From positions 1 to 64,000 of the forward strand of contig CANROC010000010.1 in assembly GCA_947632175.1 (NCBI GenBank): 64,000 nucleotides of DNA, in the 5' to 3' direction. The DNA is from an uncultured Oscillospiraceae bacterium (lineage in GTDB: Bacteria; Bacillota; Clostridia; Oscillospirales; Oscillospiraceae). Shown here piece after piece: positions 43,318-50,739 of the stretch (its first letter is position 1; every line of letters begins with the position of its first letter). The notes under the pieces are model-generated. The model ran no database searches, was not told the origin of the DNA, and saw only the letters and a list, made by a program, of their open reading frames with translations. The translations under genes and the position numbers were made by a program.

Positions 43318-43346
43318 TTTACATTTTCGATTTGCCGTGATAAAAT
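43318..43346 (+). promoter_or_regulatory. Promoter inside the invertible segment
   Basis: TTTACA (43318-43323), 17-nt spacer, TAAAAT (43341-43346), preceded by T-rich DNA (UP-like). Predicted start near 43353. It now reads rightward, away from the adhesin. Confidence 0.75.
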
Positions 43347-43397
43347 ACGTGTGTATAGGGTCATTAGGTTTGCGCCCAGGATATATCTATGGTACAT

Positions 43398-43418
43398 AAT
43401 ATTTATTTTGTCCTAAAC
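43398..43418 (-). repeat. Right inverted repeat of the putative switch (21 bp)
   Basis: Perfect reverse complement of 43155-43175. It overlaps the last codon and the TAG stop of the recombinase gene (stop at 43415-43413). Because the repeat sequence is the same in both orientations, inversion would leave the recombinase reading frame intact. Confidence 0.9.
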
Positions 43419-44249
43419 CACAAGCCCCAGCTTGTCCAGCACTCTCGCGTGCTCCGCGCCGGTGGAGATGAGATAGATACGGGTCGTCTCCACGGACGAG
43501 TGGCCCAGAACGTCGGAGAGCTTTGCGATATCCCTTGTCACCCGGTAGAACATCCGGGCGAACAGATGCCGCAGGTTGTGGGGGAACACCTTGGAGGGCT
43601 CCACTCCCGCTTCTCCGCACAGGGCTTTCATCTCCGCCCAGATCTGCCGCCGCGTCAGCCCCTTTCCGCTTCTGGTGAGAAAGATCTCGCCGGAGGCGAT
43701 TTTTTGTTGCCCGGCGTACTTGAGCAGCTTCCGGCACAGCTTACCGGGGAGCAGGATGACCCGGATCTTTCCCTTGAGGGAAATTTGCGTCCTGCCGTCC
43801 CGCGCCGCCTCCACGGTGATATATTTTACCTCGCTGACCCGGATGCCGGTGGCGCAGATGGTCTCCATCAACAGCGCAAGCCTCGGCTTCCCGCTGGCGG
43901 CGGCCAGGAGGCGGTCGTATTCCTCCCGCGTCAGCTCCCGACTCTGATCCCGGAACACCCGCCGCTGGAGCCGCAGGGCACGGACCCGGCAGTCCTCCCG
44001 GCCCAAAAACCGCAAAAACGCGTTCACCGACGCCACCATGGAATTGACCGTAGCCGGGGCGCGGCCCCGCGCCACCAGCCCGTCCCGCCACGAGGCCACG
44101 GCGTCCTTTGTGACGGGCACGCCATCCATGTGCGCGGCAAAGGACGCCGCGTCACGGAGATACTTTTCGACGGTCCCCGCGCTCTTCTCCTCCCGCCGCA
44201 GATACGCGGCGAATCGCTGCAGATCCGCGCTCTTGATCCTGTTTTCCAT
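43413..44249 (-). CDS. Tyrosine site-specific recombinase, probable DNA invertase of the adhesin switch
   Basis: 278 aa. An N-terminal SAM-like core-binding domain (SAGTVEKYLRDAASFAAHM) and a catalytic domain with R137 (ATGIRVSE), a beta-hairpin lysine near K161, H224-x2-R227 (PHNLRHLF), H250 (LGHSSVETT) and Y259 (TRIYL). The short, XerC/D-like form without an arm-binding domain fits invertases better than phage integrases. ATG 44249 has AGGAGG 8 nt upstream; the frame extends to 44270. Its 3' end overlaps the right inverted repeat, so it most simply serves that segment. RecV/FimB-like proteins are the functional analogy. Confidence 0.9.
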   Translation of the reverse strand: MENRIKSADLQRFAAYLRREEKSAGTVEKYLRDAASFAAHMDGVPVTKDAVASWRDGLVARGRAPATVNSMVASVNAFLRFLGREDCRVRALRLQRRVFRDQSRELTREEYDRLLAAASGKPRLALLMETICATGIRVSEVKYITVEAARDGRTQISLKGKIRVILLPGKLCRKLLKYAGQQKIASGEIFLTRSGKGLTRRQIWAEMKALCGEAGVEPSKVFPHNLRHLFARMFYRVTRDIAKLSDVLGHSSVETTRIYLISTGAEHARVLDKLGLVV

Positions 44250-44345
44250 GGCTGATTCCTCCTGTATCATAAGGTTATGGCCTTATTTTACCCGGAACGG
44301 CGTGGAAAAGCCCGCAAAGGACACACACTGAATGATTGAAATCAA

Positions 44346-44395
44346 CAGCGCCCGCTTTCGGCGGCTGAAAAGTTCAACCGTATCGGCGGGCGCTG
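44346..44395 (-). other. Large stem-loop between DUF6076 and recombinase genes
   Basis: CAGCGCCCGC (44346-44355) pairs with GCGGGCGCTG (44386-44395) around a 30-nt loop that is itself partly self-complementary. It lies after the DUF6076 stop (44491) and may attenuate read-through into the recombinase gene. No T run is present. Confidence 0.4.
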
Positions 44396-44490
44396 CGCTT
44401 TCTGAGAATACCGGCTCCAACTCCGCACGGAAATTGTGGGCGGCATGACAGGTATCCGTTATTTTTGAAACCGCTGACGTGCAGGCACTC

Positions 44491-45576
44491 TCACAGCCTG
44501 TTCAGCTCCCGCCGGACCTCCTCGGCGATTTGGCTCCGCGCCTCGCCGTTGGCGCGGTTGTAGCGTGGGAGGGCGGCGTCGCGGATCTGCTCGGCGGTTC
44601 GGGCCCACTGCTCAAACTCCGGCTTGGTCATCTTCTTTTTCAGGACGCGGGCGTAGTATTTCTTGTAGGCCCGCTGGTGGATCGTCCAGATCTCATTTTC
44701 CTGCACCTTCTCCCGGAAACTGGCAAGTGCCCCCACGTCCCGGCAGGTCCGCTCCGTCTCCCCCGGCGCGATGTTGGCGCAGTAGGAGTAGGACACTCCC
44801 GGCGTCTGCAAAAACCATTTGCCACAGTTGAGACACCGCCGGGGCACATAACCTTTCTGCAATCCCTTCATCAGCTCCACGTAGACAAAATCCCGCAGGC
44901 GATCGAAGTACATCTTCTCCACGACCTCCGCATGGACCTCGCCGGTCTCCTTGTCATCTGTCGTGTGGATAGCGTACTGCACGTTGACCTGCGGGGCGTC
45001 TACTTCAGAGTCCTCGCCCAGGCTTACGCCGCTGACGAAAGCGTCCACGTTGCCCCAATAGACTTGCTCCGGAAGAGAGAATTTCTTCTGGAGCTTTTTT
45101 TCTTTGCGCCGGGATTTGGCCATCTCGTCCAGAAACCAGGCGTACCGCCGCTGGATGAGCAGAAGGTCGTCCCTCGCCAAGCGGTACTTGTTCAGGATCG
45201 CGCCGTTGTCATTTATTATATCGTCCGCAAGCGCGGCCCTCGCCTCCCCGGCGAATGCCCTATGGAATAATTCAACCTCCATAAGGCCGGCTTCCTTAAT
45301 GAAAAGATTGTACAGCGGCAGACGCACGAATTCGTCCAACATCGGATAAAAAGTCTCCAGCGTTCCCTCGCGGTCACGGGCGGCGATCCTGTCCTCAAGG
45401 CGCTCCACAAGGCCGCAGTATTTCCGGGCGTCGAGCTCCAGGACAGCCAAGAGCGTCGTTCCGTACGGGATGACCTCCGGCTCGTCCTCGATCCAATACC
45501 CGTCCTCGCCAAACTGGACCTTGACGTGAGTACGTGGCCGCCGAAAATCAAAAAGGTCTTTTCCCAAAACACCCAT
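44491..45576 (-). CDS. DUF6076 domain protein with C-terminal zinc-finger-like motif
   Basis: 361 aa. The C-terminal third has CLNCGKWFLQTPGVSYSYC followed by APGETERTCRDVGAL, the DUF6076 signature of clostridial accessory genes. The N-terminal two thirds is helical, with a charged KSRRKEKKLQKKFSL stretch. No function is known. ATG 45576 has GGAGGG 6 nt upstream; the frame extends to 45648 across the upstream promoter region. It is divergent from the mobile-element ATPase gene, and a TTGAC/GTCAA palindrome lies between them. Confidence 0.7.
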   Translation of the reverse strand: MGVLGKDLFDFRRPRTHVKVQFGEDGYWIEDEPEVIPYGTTLLAVLELDARKYCGLVERLEDRIAARDREGTLETFYPMLDEFVRLPLYNLFIKEAGLMEVELFHRAFAGEARAALADDIINDNGAILNKYRLARDDLLLIQRRYAWFLDEMAKSRRKEKKLQKKFSLPEQVYWGNVDAFVSGVSLGEDSEVDAPQVNVQYAIHTTDDKETGEVHAEVVEKMYFDRLRDFVYVELMKGLQKGYVPRRCLNCGKWFLQTPGVSYSYCANIAPGETERTCRDVGALASFREKVQENEIWTIHQRAYKKYYARVLKKKMTKPEFEQWARTAEQIRDAALPRYNRANGEARSQIAEEVRRELNRL

Positions 45577-45641
45577 GGTGTACCCTCCGTAGATAATGCG
45601 GTCAATGTGGTAGTGTATGTGTTTTAAGTGTATATTATCGT

Positions 45642-45671
45642 TTGACAAAAGTCAAGAGGGTATGTTACAAT
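45642..45671 (+). promoter_or_regulatory. Promoter and overlapping operator-like palindrome
   Basis: TTGACA (45642-45647), 18-nt spacer, TACAAT (45666-45671), reading toward the ATPase gene at 45804. The -35 box is half of TTGACaaaaGTCAA (45642-45655), a symmetric site suited to a dimeric repressor that could control both divergent genes. Confidence 0.65.
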
Positions 45672-45803
45672 GATGGTAGATAATTTAGATGCGTGATAAA
45701 TTATCAACTATGAATGTGAAAGGAGGCCGCCGTTGACAATGGAGATGTAACTGCTATAAGGTAGCGAATGAATTTTGTAAGTAAATTAACAAGGATGGTA
45801 AAA

Positions 45804-46661
45804 ATGAAAAACACTGAAAGATTGAAAATCGTCACGGGAGAGGAACTGATGAACGAGCCTATCCGCCCGCCCAACTTCATTGTGGACTCGCTGCTATCCC
45901 AAGGTCTGCACATCCTGGCGGGCGCGCCGAAGGTGGGGAAGTCGTGGCTGGCACTCTGGCTGGCGGTGACGGTGGCGAAGGGGGAGCCGATGTGGGGGAT
46001 GTCTGTTCGGAAGGGAACGACACTGTACCTCTGCCTTGAGGATTCGACCCTGCGAATCCAGAACCGGCTCTTTGAAATCACCGAGGACGCTCCGGCCAAC
46101 GTCCACTTCTGCACGGAGAGCCGAGTGGTAGGCGCGGGGCTGGAGGAACAGCTTGAGACGTTCCTCACCGAGCACTCGGACACGTTGCTGGTCATCATCG
46201 ACACCTTGCAGATGGTCCGTAGCGCCAAGCGGGACAACACCTACGCCAACGACTACTCGGACCTCTCGGCGCTGAAGAAGATCGCCGACGCGCACAGCCT
46301 CGCCATCCTGCTCATCCACCACCTGCGAAAGAAGAACGCGGACGACGATGTGTTCAAGCGCATCAGCGGCACCACCGCCATCAGCGGCGCGGTGGACTCC
46401 AGCTTCACGCTGGTGGAGGACGGGCGCGGGAGCGGACGGGCAACACTCTACTGTATCGGACGGGACATCGAGTACCGGGAGCTGTCTCTCGTCAGAAGTG
46501 AGTGCAACGTCTGGGACGTGGAGGGAACGCTCCTGCCGGTCACGCTCTGGACGAGGACAAAATCGCCGGGGCGTTTTCTATTTGATGTGGGCAGAAACTT
46601 CGGAAAAATTCGATTAACCGTCTTAACGGGCAGTAGATTTCTTCACATTTGGGTGGTATAA
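45804..46661 (+). CDS. AAA/RecA-fold ATPase, RepA-like (mobile element)
   Basis: 285 aa. Walker A is AGAPKVGKSWLALWLA and Walker B is LLVIIDTLQMV; YLCLEDSTLRIQNRLFEI and LLIHHLRKKNADDD are hallmarks of the AAA_25/RepA hexameric helicase-like proteins carried by integrative and plasmid elements. ATG 45804 has AAGGATGG upstream. The last 30 residues (TKSPGRFLFDVGRNFGKIRLTVL) do not fit the family, and base composition drops near 46590, so the 3' end looks replaced or frame-shifted. It follows DNA with a good promoter. Confidence 0.78.
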   Translation: MKNTERLKIVTGEELMNEPIRPPNFIVDSLLSQGLHILAGAPKVGKSWLALWLAVTVAKGEPMWGMSVRKGTTLYLCLEDSTLRIQNRLFEITEDAPANVHFCTESRVVGAGLEEQLETFLTEHSDTLLVIIDTLQMVRSAKRDNTYANDYSDLSALKKIADAHSLAILLIHHLRKKNADDDVFKRISGTTAISGAVDSSFTLVEDGRGSGRATLYCIGRDIEYRELSLVRSECNVWDVEGTLLPVTLWTRTKSPGRFLFDVGRNFGKIRLTVLTGSRFLHIWVV

Positions 46662-46742
46662 TATGAAATATCGACCGGGAGATTATTTGACAAATCGGAA
46701 TTTGCAGAACCGAAAAAATCGTAGGTTAGGGAGAAATAGGAA

Positions 46743-47264
46743 ATGGAGTATATATTTGAAACAGAACATTTAAAGATTAGAAAATTTGGGCTTGATGATG
46801 CACAATGTTTATATAAAAACCATTTGGAGGAGGAGGTAAAAAAATGGATTCCAAACGAAAGCTATGCAGATATCGAAGAAACGAAGGAAGCAATCAATTT
46901 CTATATTGATTGTGTCAATAATCAGCATTTGCCATAAGTATTGGCTGTTGAATTAAAAAGCACAGGTGAATTGATAGGTGATACGGGTGTAAATGAAGTG
47001 GAGGGAAATCTAAATGAAGTAGAAATTGGCTACGGAATTTGTAAAAAATATAGCGGAAAAGGGTATGCTACTGAACTTTTGATGGCAATGACAAAGTATA
47101 TAGCTGAAACTTTTGGAATTAACATTTTATATGGACGTGTTATGCATGGGAATATTGCTTCAGTAAGAGTTCTTGAAAAGAATGGTTATGAATTTATTAA
47201 GGAAGAATTCGGAGCAGAAGATGACTCTTATGGTAATGGAATGTTAATATTCAGGAAATGTTAA
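46743..47264 (+). pseudogene. GNAT acetyltransferase interrupted by an in-frame TAA
   Basis: The frame MEYIFETEHLKIRKFGLDDAQ runs to a TAA at 46935-46937 and resumes in the same frame (LAVELKSTGELIGDTGVNEV ... GYGICKKYSGKGYATELL ... ASVRVLEKNGYEF) to a stop at 47264. The joined 173 aa is a normal RimJ/RimL-type GNAT with the acetyl-CoA loop KKYSGKGYA. A single substitution of a sense codon to TAA explains it, with no length change. The downstream half has no ribosome site. Strong A/T bias marks a foreign origin. Read-through cannot be excluded. Confidence 0.85.
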
Positions 47265-47303
47265 ATCGCTGTTTGTTGTTCTCGTTACATAAGTGAGACA
47301 TCG

Positions 47304-47550
47304 ACAACTTCAAGTTTGTTGAGAAGTTGTAAAACCCTTTAGAAACTAAAGGGCGCACTTCTATACATAGGTCTGGCGACCATGTATCGTGCGCTCTGCG
47401 AGGCTTCCTCTCTGACAGCAGGAAGCCTCCGTCCGAGAGGTTTCGTCGCTCCGCTCCGTCAAGGGGGCTACACCCCCTTGCGCCGCTAAAGCGGCTATCC
47501 CCAGTGTACTTGCCGAACAGATAAATCCGCTTCGCGTCTTTACCTGTTCA
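47304..47550. other. Densely structured non-coding segment between two acetyltransferase genes
   Basis: This covers most of the 334-nt gap 47265-47598. Successive stems are ACAACTT/AAGTTGT (47304, 47324), CCCTTTAG/CTAAAGGG (47335, 47346), GCGCAC/GTGCGC (47353, 47389), AGGCTTCCT/AGGAAGCCT (47401, 47420), CAAGGGGG/CCCCCTTG (47460, 47473), GCCGCT/AGCGGC (47482, 47490) and GAACAG/CTGTTC near 47514 and 47543. It could be an RNA leader, a recombination site cluster or scar of a lost cassette; it matches no RNA family I recognise. Confidence 0.5.
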
Positions 47551-47598
47551 ACAAGTCTGAAATGGAAATCGGTGTTTACAGGAGGAAATAGAATAAAG

Positions 47599-48123
47599 AT
47601 GTCAAATGATTTGCAGTTATATATTCCCCGTCCGGAGGATGGCTGGTTTTATGTGAAAATGATGTCCGACCCGGAGACGATGGCCTATAACGCGCCCTGG
47701 TTTCCGCCGGACGGGTGCATTCCCGCGCCGGAATCTGAGTGGTTGGAAACGGAGCCTTGGGTCGGGAAGGAGCCGGAGCGGTTCTACGCTTTTCTGCGAC
47801 GGAAATGTGACGGGGCTTTTGTCGGAGATGTGAATTATCACTATAATCCAGAGCGGAATTGGTGGGATATGGGGATCGTGATCTACGCCCCAGAGAGGGG
47901 AAAGGGATACGGCAAGCAAGGGCTTCGCCTGTTGCTGGATCGTGCGTTCAATGTGGATGGCATTTCCCGCTTGCACAACGATTTTGAGATGACCCGCGAT
48001 GCAGGGTATCACATCCACAAAGCGGTGGGCTTTCGGGAAACAGGTATGGTTGACGGATTCATCCAGTTGGAATTGACACGGGAGGAATATTTGCAAGACA
48101 GCTCTGTTAGTTGTGAAGGCTGA
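47599..48123 (+). CDS. GNAT family N-acetyltransferase
   Basis: 174 aa. Segments FVGDVNYHYNPERNWWDMGIVIYAPERGKGYGKQGLRLLLDRAF hold the beta-bulge and the acetyl-CoA loop RGKGYG; the end FRETGMVDGFIQLELTREEY is typical of RimL-like members. The substrate is unknown. ATG 47599 follows AGGAGG at 13 nt, slightly long; an in-frame GTG at 47572 lies before that site. It is G+C-richer than the broken GNAT next to it and is terminated by a hairpin with T7. Confidence 0.8.
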   Translation: MSNDLQLYIPRPEDGWFYVKMMSDPETMAYNAPWFPPDGCIPAPESEWLETEPWVGKEPERFYAFLRRKCDGAFVGDVNYHYNPERNWWDMGIVIYAPERGKGYGKQGLRLLLDRAFNVDGISRLHNDFEMTRDAGYHIHKAVGFRETGMVDGFIQLELTREEYLQDSSVSCEG

Positions 48124-48185
48124 AAGACATATAAACAAAAAACTCATTTATTGCCTTACCCATTAAAACTGAATACTGAAAATCA

Positions 48186-48234
48186 GACCGTTGACACACC
48201 GGCACCCCGGTGAAAAAGCCAACGGTCTTTTTTT
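48186..48234 (+). terminator. Terminator of the intact GNAT gene
   Basis: GACCGTTG (48186-48193) pairs with CAACGGTC (48220-48227), an inner ACCGG/CCGGT stem lies between, and T7 follows (48228-48234). Confidence 0.85.
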
Positions 48235-48257
48235 ATCCAAAAATCAAAAAGGAGGTC

Positions 48258-48595
48258 ATGCAAAAGGTATTCCTTATCACGATGGTAATGACAGTCGAGA
48301 ACGTGGAGAGAGCTTCGAGAAAGTCTATTCACAGCGTGACACATACCGCCAAGACTTGGATCATCCTGACAGCGATAGTCTCCTCACTCTCGACCCTGTT
48401 GCTGACGCTCTTATCTCGACTGCTGTGACCGTGGCCGCCCTCTCCGACACCAGCCCGGTCCGCGACGCCACCACGACACACTACCACGTTGATTCAAAAG
48501 CTCTCAAGGAAACCCAGAGGAAGAAAATAGCCATGGGCCACAAGCCCGACGACCATGAGGACGAGAAACCCACATGGTCACAAACAATGATGTAA
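48258..48595 (+). CDS. Small mobile-element protein with a probable start-codon frameshift
   Basis: A good ribosome site AAGGAGGTC precedes ATG 48258, but that frame gives only a 56-residue peptide ending in a hydrophobic stretch. The frame one base back stays open to 48595 (AKGIPYHDGNDSRERG, YSQRDTYRQDLDHPDSDSL, DDHEDEKPTWSQTMM) with more gene-like codons. One extra G after ATG would join them as MAKGIPYHDG, so a 1-nt deletion is likely. In the longer frame an in-frame TTG at 48191 lies in the terminator and is not a credible start. Not recognised as any family; charged, soluble, followed by AAGGAGG of the next gene. Confidence 0.45.
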
Positions 48596-48611
48596 CAAGG
48601 AGGAATTTTCA

Positions 48612-48899
48612 TTGACAGAATTTGAAGAATACCAGGCCACCGGCATGCTCGGCAGCTACAAACCCAGCGACGTGAGCGAATGGCGCTACATGGGCGACAA
48701 CAAGATGTTCCCAGGCTTCAAGAACACGGAGTATTCCGAGAGCGACAATGGCGAGTCCCAAATTTACCGCGAGATGTACATCGGCGGCAGGCTCTTCCGC
48801 ATCCGCTCCGTCTTCGAGGCGGGAGCCATACGCACGCCGACCGAAAGCCTCTTTCACGTCATAGACAGCGACCTCAAAAAAAGTTTGAAAAATGTATAG
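48612..48899 (+). CDS. Small conserved-looking protein preceding the serine recombinase
   Basis: 95 aa from TTG 48612 with AAGGAGG 8 nt upstream. The sequence MTEFEEYQATGMLG, WRYMGDNKMFPGFK, YREMYIGGRLFRIRSVF shows a compact alpha/beta protein with no signal or membrane segment. It ends with LFHVIDSDLKKSLKN. Unknown function; the position directly before the recombinase gene is common in clostridial integrative elements. Confidence 0.6.
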   Translation: MTEFEEYQATGMLGSYKPSDVSEWRYMGDNKMFPGFKNTEYSESDNGESQIYREMYIGGRLFRIRSVFEAGAIRTPTESLFHVIDSDLKKSLKNV

Positions 48900-48962
48900 A
48901 CTTTGGGCAAGTCCTGCGGTATTGTTGTACTGCTGTACCGGCTTGCCCGGAAAGGAGGAAAT

Positions 48963-50684
48963 ATGGCAAGCCAAGAAAAATACACCATCCTCTACGGACG
49001 ATTGAGCCAGGAGGATATGCAAAAACGAAGCGGTAAGGAGGACGACTCCAACAGCATCCAGAATCAGAGACTATTGTTAGAGAAGTATGCCGCCGACAAG
49101 GGGTTCACCAATACGAAATTCATATACGACGACGGTTACACCGGGACCAACTTCAACCGCCCCGGCTGGCAGGAGGTCATGGAGCTCATTGAAACGGAGC
49201 AGGTCGCAACATTGATTGTCAAAGACCTGTCCCGCTTGGGCAGGGAGTACCTGCAAGTGGGCCAGTACACCGAATTGGTGTTTCCCAGCTACGGTGTCCG
49301 CTTCATAGCCGTCAACGACGGCGTGGACAGCCTCTATGAGTCCACTAACGACTTCACGCCGTTCAGGAATATCATCAACGAGATGTACGCCAAGGACTGT
49401 AGCCAAAAAGGCCGTTCATCAGTAAAAATCAAGGCCGAGACTGGCGCGAGGATCGCATCACGTCCGAACTATGGTTACATGAAAGACCCGGAGGACCCCA
49501 AACGGCATCTTGTACCTGACCCGGACACGGCGCCTGTGGTCAAGCGCATCTTCGCCCTCTGCGCCTCCGGCCTCGGCCCCACAAGGATCGCCAACCAGTT
49601 GCGCCAAGAGAAGATCCCTTCACCGGCATTCCACTATTACACCAAATATGGCGTACAGACCTCGTCCCTTGATGTTTCAAAGCCATATGCCTGGTCAGCA
49701 ACTACGGTAAGTAAAATACTGGAGGATGAGGTTTACCTGGGTGTGACGATCAATATGAAGACGACCACAATCTCCTACAAGAACAAGAAAAGGATCAAAC
49801 GCCCTGAGTCAGAGCAGCTTCGCTTCGAGGGAACACACGAGGCCCTCATCGACAGGCAGACATGGGAAATCGTGCGGGACATCCGCAAGCACAAGCGCCG
49901 ACACACGAACTTCGACGAGCAGGATATGTTCTCCGGCCTTGTCTATTGCAAGGACTGCGGCGGGACCATGGTGCTCCACCGTGCCCACACGATGGACTCC
50001 TCCAAAAACTGCTTCATGTGTTCGACCTATAAGAAAAAAGGCAAGGACGTCTGCTCGGCTCATTACATCCTCGAAGCTGACCTCAACGCTATCGTCCTTG
50101 ATGACCTCCGCCGTGTCACCCACTTCGCAAGACAGAACGAGCGCAGGTTTGCGGAATACATCGGCATGAAGCGCACAAAAGAGGCCCAAAAGGAAATCCG
50201 TGGTCTTGAGAAACAGATAGCCGCAATGACAAAACGCCAAAGCGAGCTCATGTCCCTGTTTAAACGTCTCTATGAGGACAATGTCCTTGGCAGGATTCCA
50301 GACGAGCAGTACAGAATCCTATCCGCCGAGTATATTGCGGAGCAGGAGAACATCAAGAACGCTCTCCCGGAGCTGGCTGGCCGCTTACAAGACTTGAAGG
50401 ACTCCACCACCAACTTCGACCGTTTTCTGGAGAACGCCCACAAGTACACGGAGATAACTGAGCTGACCCCGGAGCTTCTCCACACCTTCATCAAGCGCAT
50501 CGAAGTGGGCGAACGCGCCAAGAAGTATTCCCGCAGCGCTCCACAGGACATCGTCATCCACTACCGCGACATCGGCATCATCGACGACATGCCCCAGGAG
50601 TTGGAGGACATCCTCCGTCAGGTAGCTGAAATAGACGGAGACGTCACCTACGCACAGGAGCCCGTGTTCCCCACAGGCTCCTAA
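48963..50684 (+). CDS. Large serine recombinase (TnpX-like)
   Basis: 573 aa. The N-terminal resolvase domain carries the nucleophile S15 in ILYGRLSQED and conserved IVKDLSRLGRE. The recombinase domain (NYGYMKDPED, WSATTVSKILEDEVYLG) and a zinc ribbon (YCKDCGG ... MCSTYKKKGKDVCSAHY) follow, then a coiled coil (LEKQIAAMTKRQSELMSLFKRLYEDN). It would integrate and excise the element without accessory proteins. ATG 48963 has AAAGGAGG 4 nt upstream; an earlier in-frame start overlaps the preceding gene. The full length suggests the enzyme is still intact. Confidence 0.92.
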   Translation: MASQEKYTILYGRLSQEDMQKRSGKEDDSNSIQNQRLLLEKYAADKGFTNTKFIYDDGYTGTNFNRPGWQEVMELIETEQVATLIVKDLSRLGREYLQVGQYTELVFPSYGVRFIAVNDGVDSLYESTNDFTPFRNIINEMYAKDCSQKGRSSVKIKAETGARIASRPNYGYMKDPEDPKRHLVPDPDTAPVVKRIFALCASGLGPTRIANQLRQEKIPSPAFHYYTKYGVQTSSLDVSKPYAWSATTVSKILEDEVYLGVTINMKTTTISYKNKKRIKRPESEQLRFEGTHEALIDRQTWEIVRDIRKHKRRHTNFDEQDMFSGLVYCKDCGGTMVLHRAHTMDSSKNCFMCSTYKKKGKDVCSAHYILEADLNAIVLDDLRRVTHFARQNERRFAEYIGMKRTKEAQKEIRGLEKQIAAMTKRQSELMSLFKRLYEDNVLGRIPDEQYRILSAEYIAEQENIKNALPELAGRLQDLKDSTTNFDRFLENAHKYTEITELTPELLHTFIKRIEVGERAKKYSRSAPQDIVIHYRDIGIIDDMPQELEDILRQVAEIDGDVTYAQEPVFPTGS

Positions 50685-50739
50685 ATGAAAACAGTATTAA
50701 TTTAGTAGGTTCACAAAGTTTCCTTATAAACGCGAGCAG

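Larger units (their letters stand above)
43155..43418. other. Putative invertible promoter segment (phase-variation switch)
   Basis: 264 bp bounded by perfect 21-bp inverted repeats, lying between a surface adhesin gene and the tyrosine recombinase gene. It is A/T-rich and non-coding, unlike its surroundings. Inside are one near-consensus promoter (43318-43346, plus strand) and a hairpin with AT-rich neck (43254-43286). As assembled the promoter points at the recombinase 3' end, antisense to it, and the hairpin faces leftward read-through: adhesin OFF. Inversion would place the promoter toward the adhesin, about 155 nt from its start codon. The size, repeat length and recombinase type match the known cwpV/flg switches of Clostridioides difficile; actual inversion is inferred. 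Confidence 0.75.
45804..50684 (+). mobile_element. Remnant of a serine-recombinase integrative element (boundaries not determined)
   Basis: It contains a RepA-like ATPase, a broken and an intact acetyltransferase, two small unknown genes and a large serine recombinase, all rightward, with conspicuously mixed base composition (46600-47300 is A/T-rich). No relaxase, coupling protein or conjugation gene is present. I searched the flanks by eye for direct repeats and found none convincing, so both ends are approximate. Confidence 0.55.

Noticed and set aside
43176-43397. Interpreting the 21-bp inverted repeats as ends of an insertion sequence or MITE
   Set aside because: No target-site duplication is visible outside the repeats, the interior holds a promoter rather than a transposase, and one repeat overlaps the recombinase stop codon; an invertible switch explains more.
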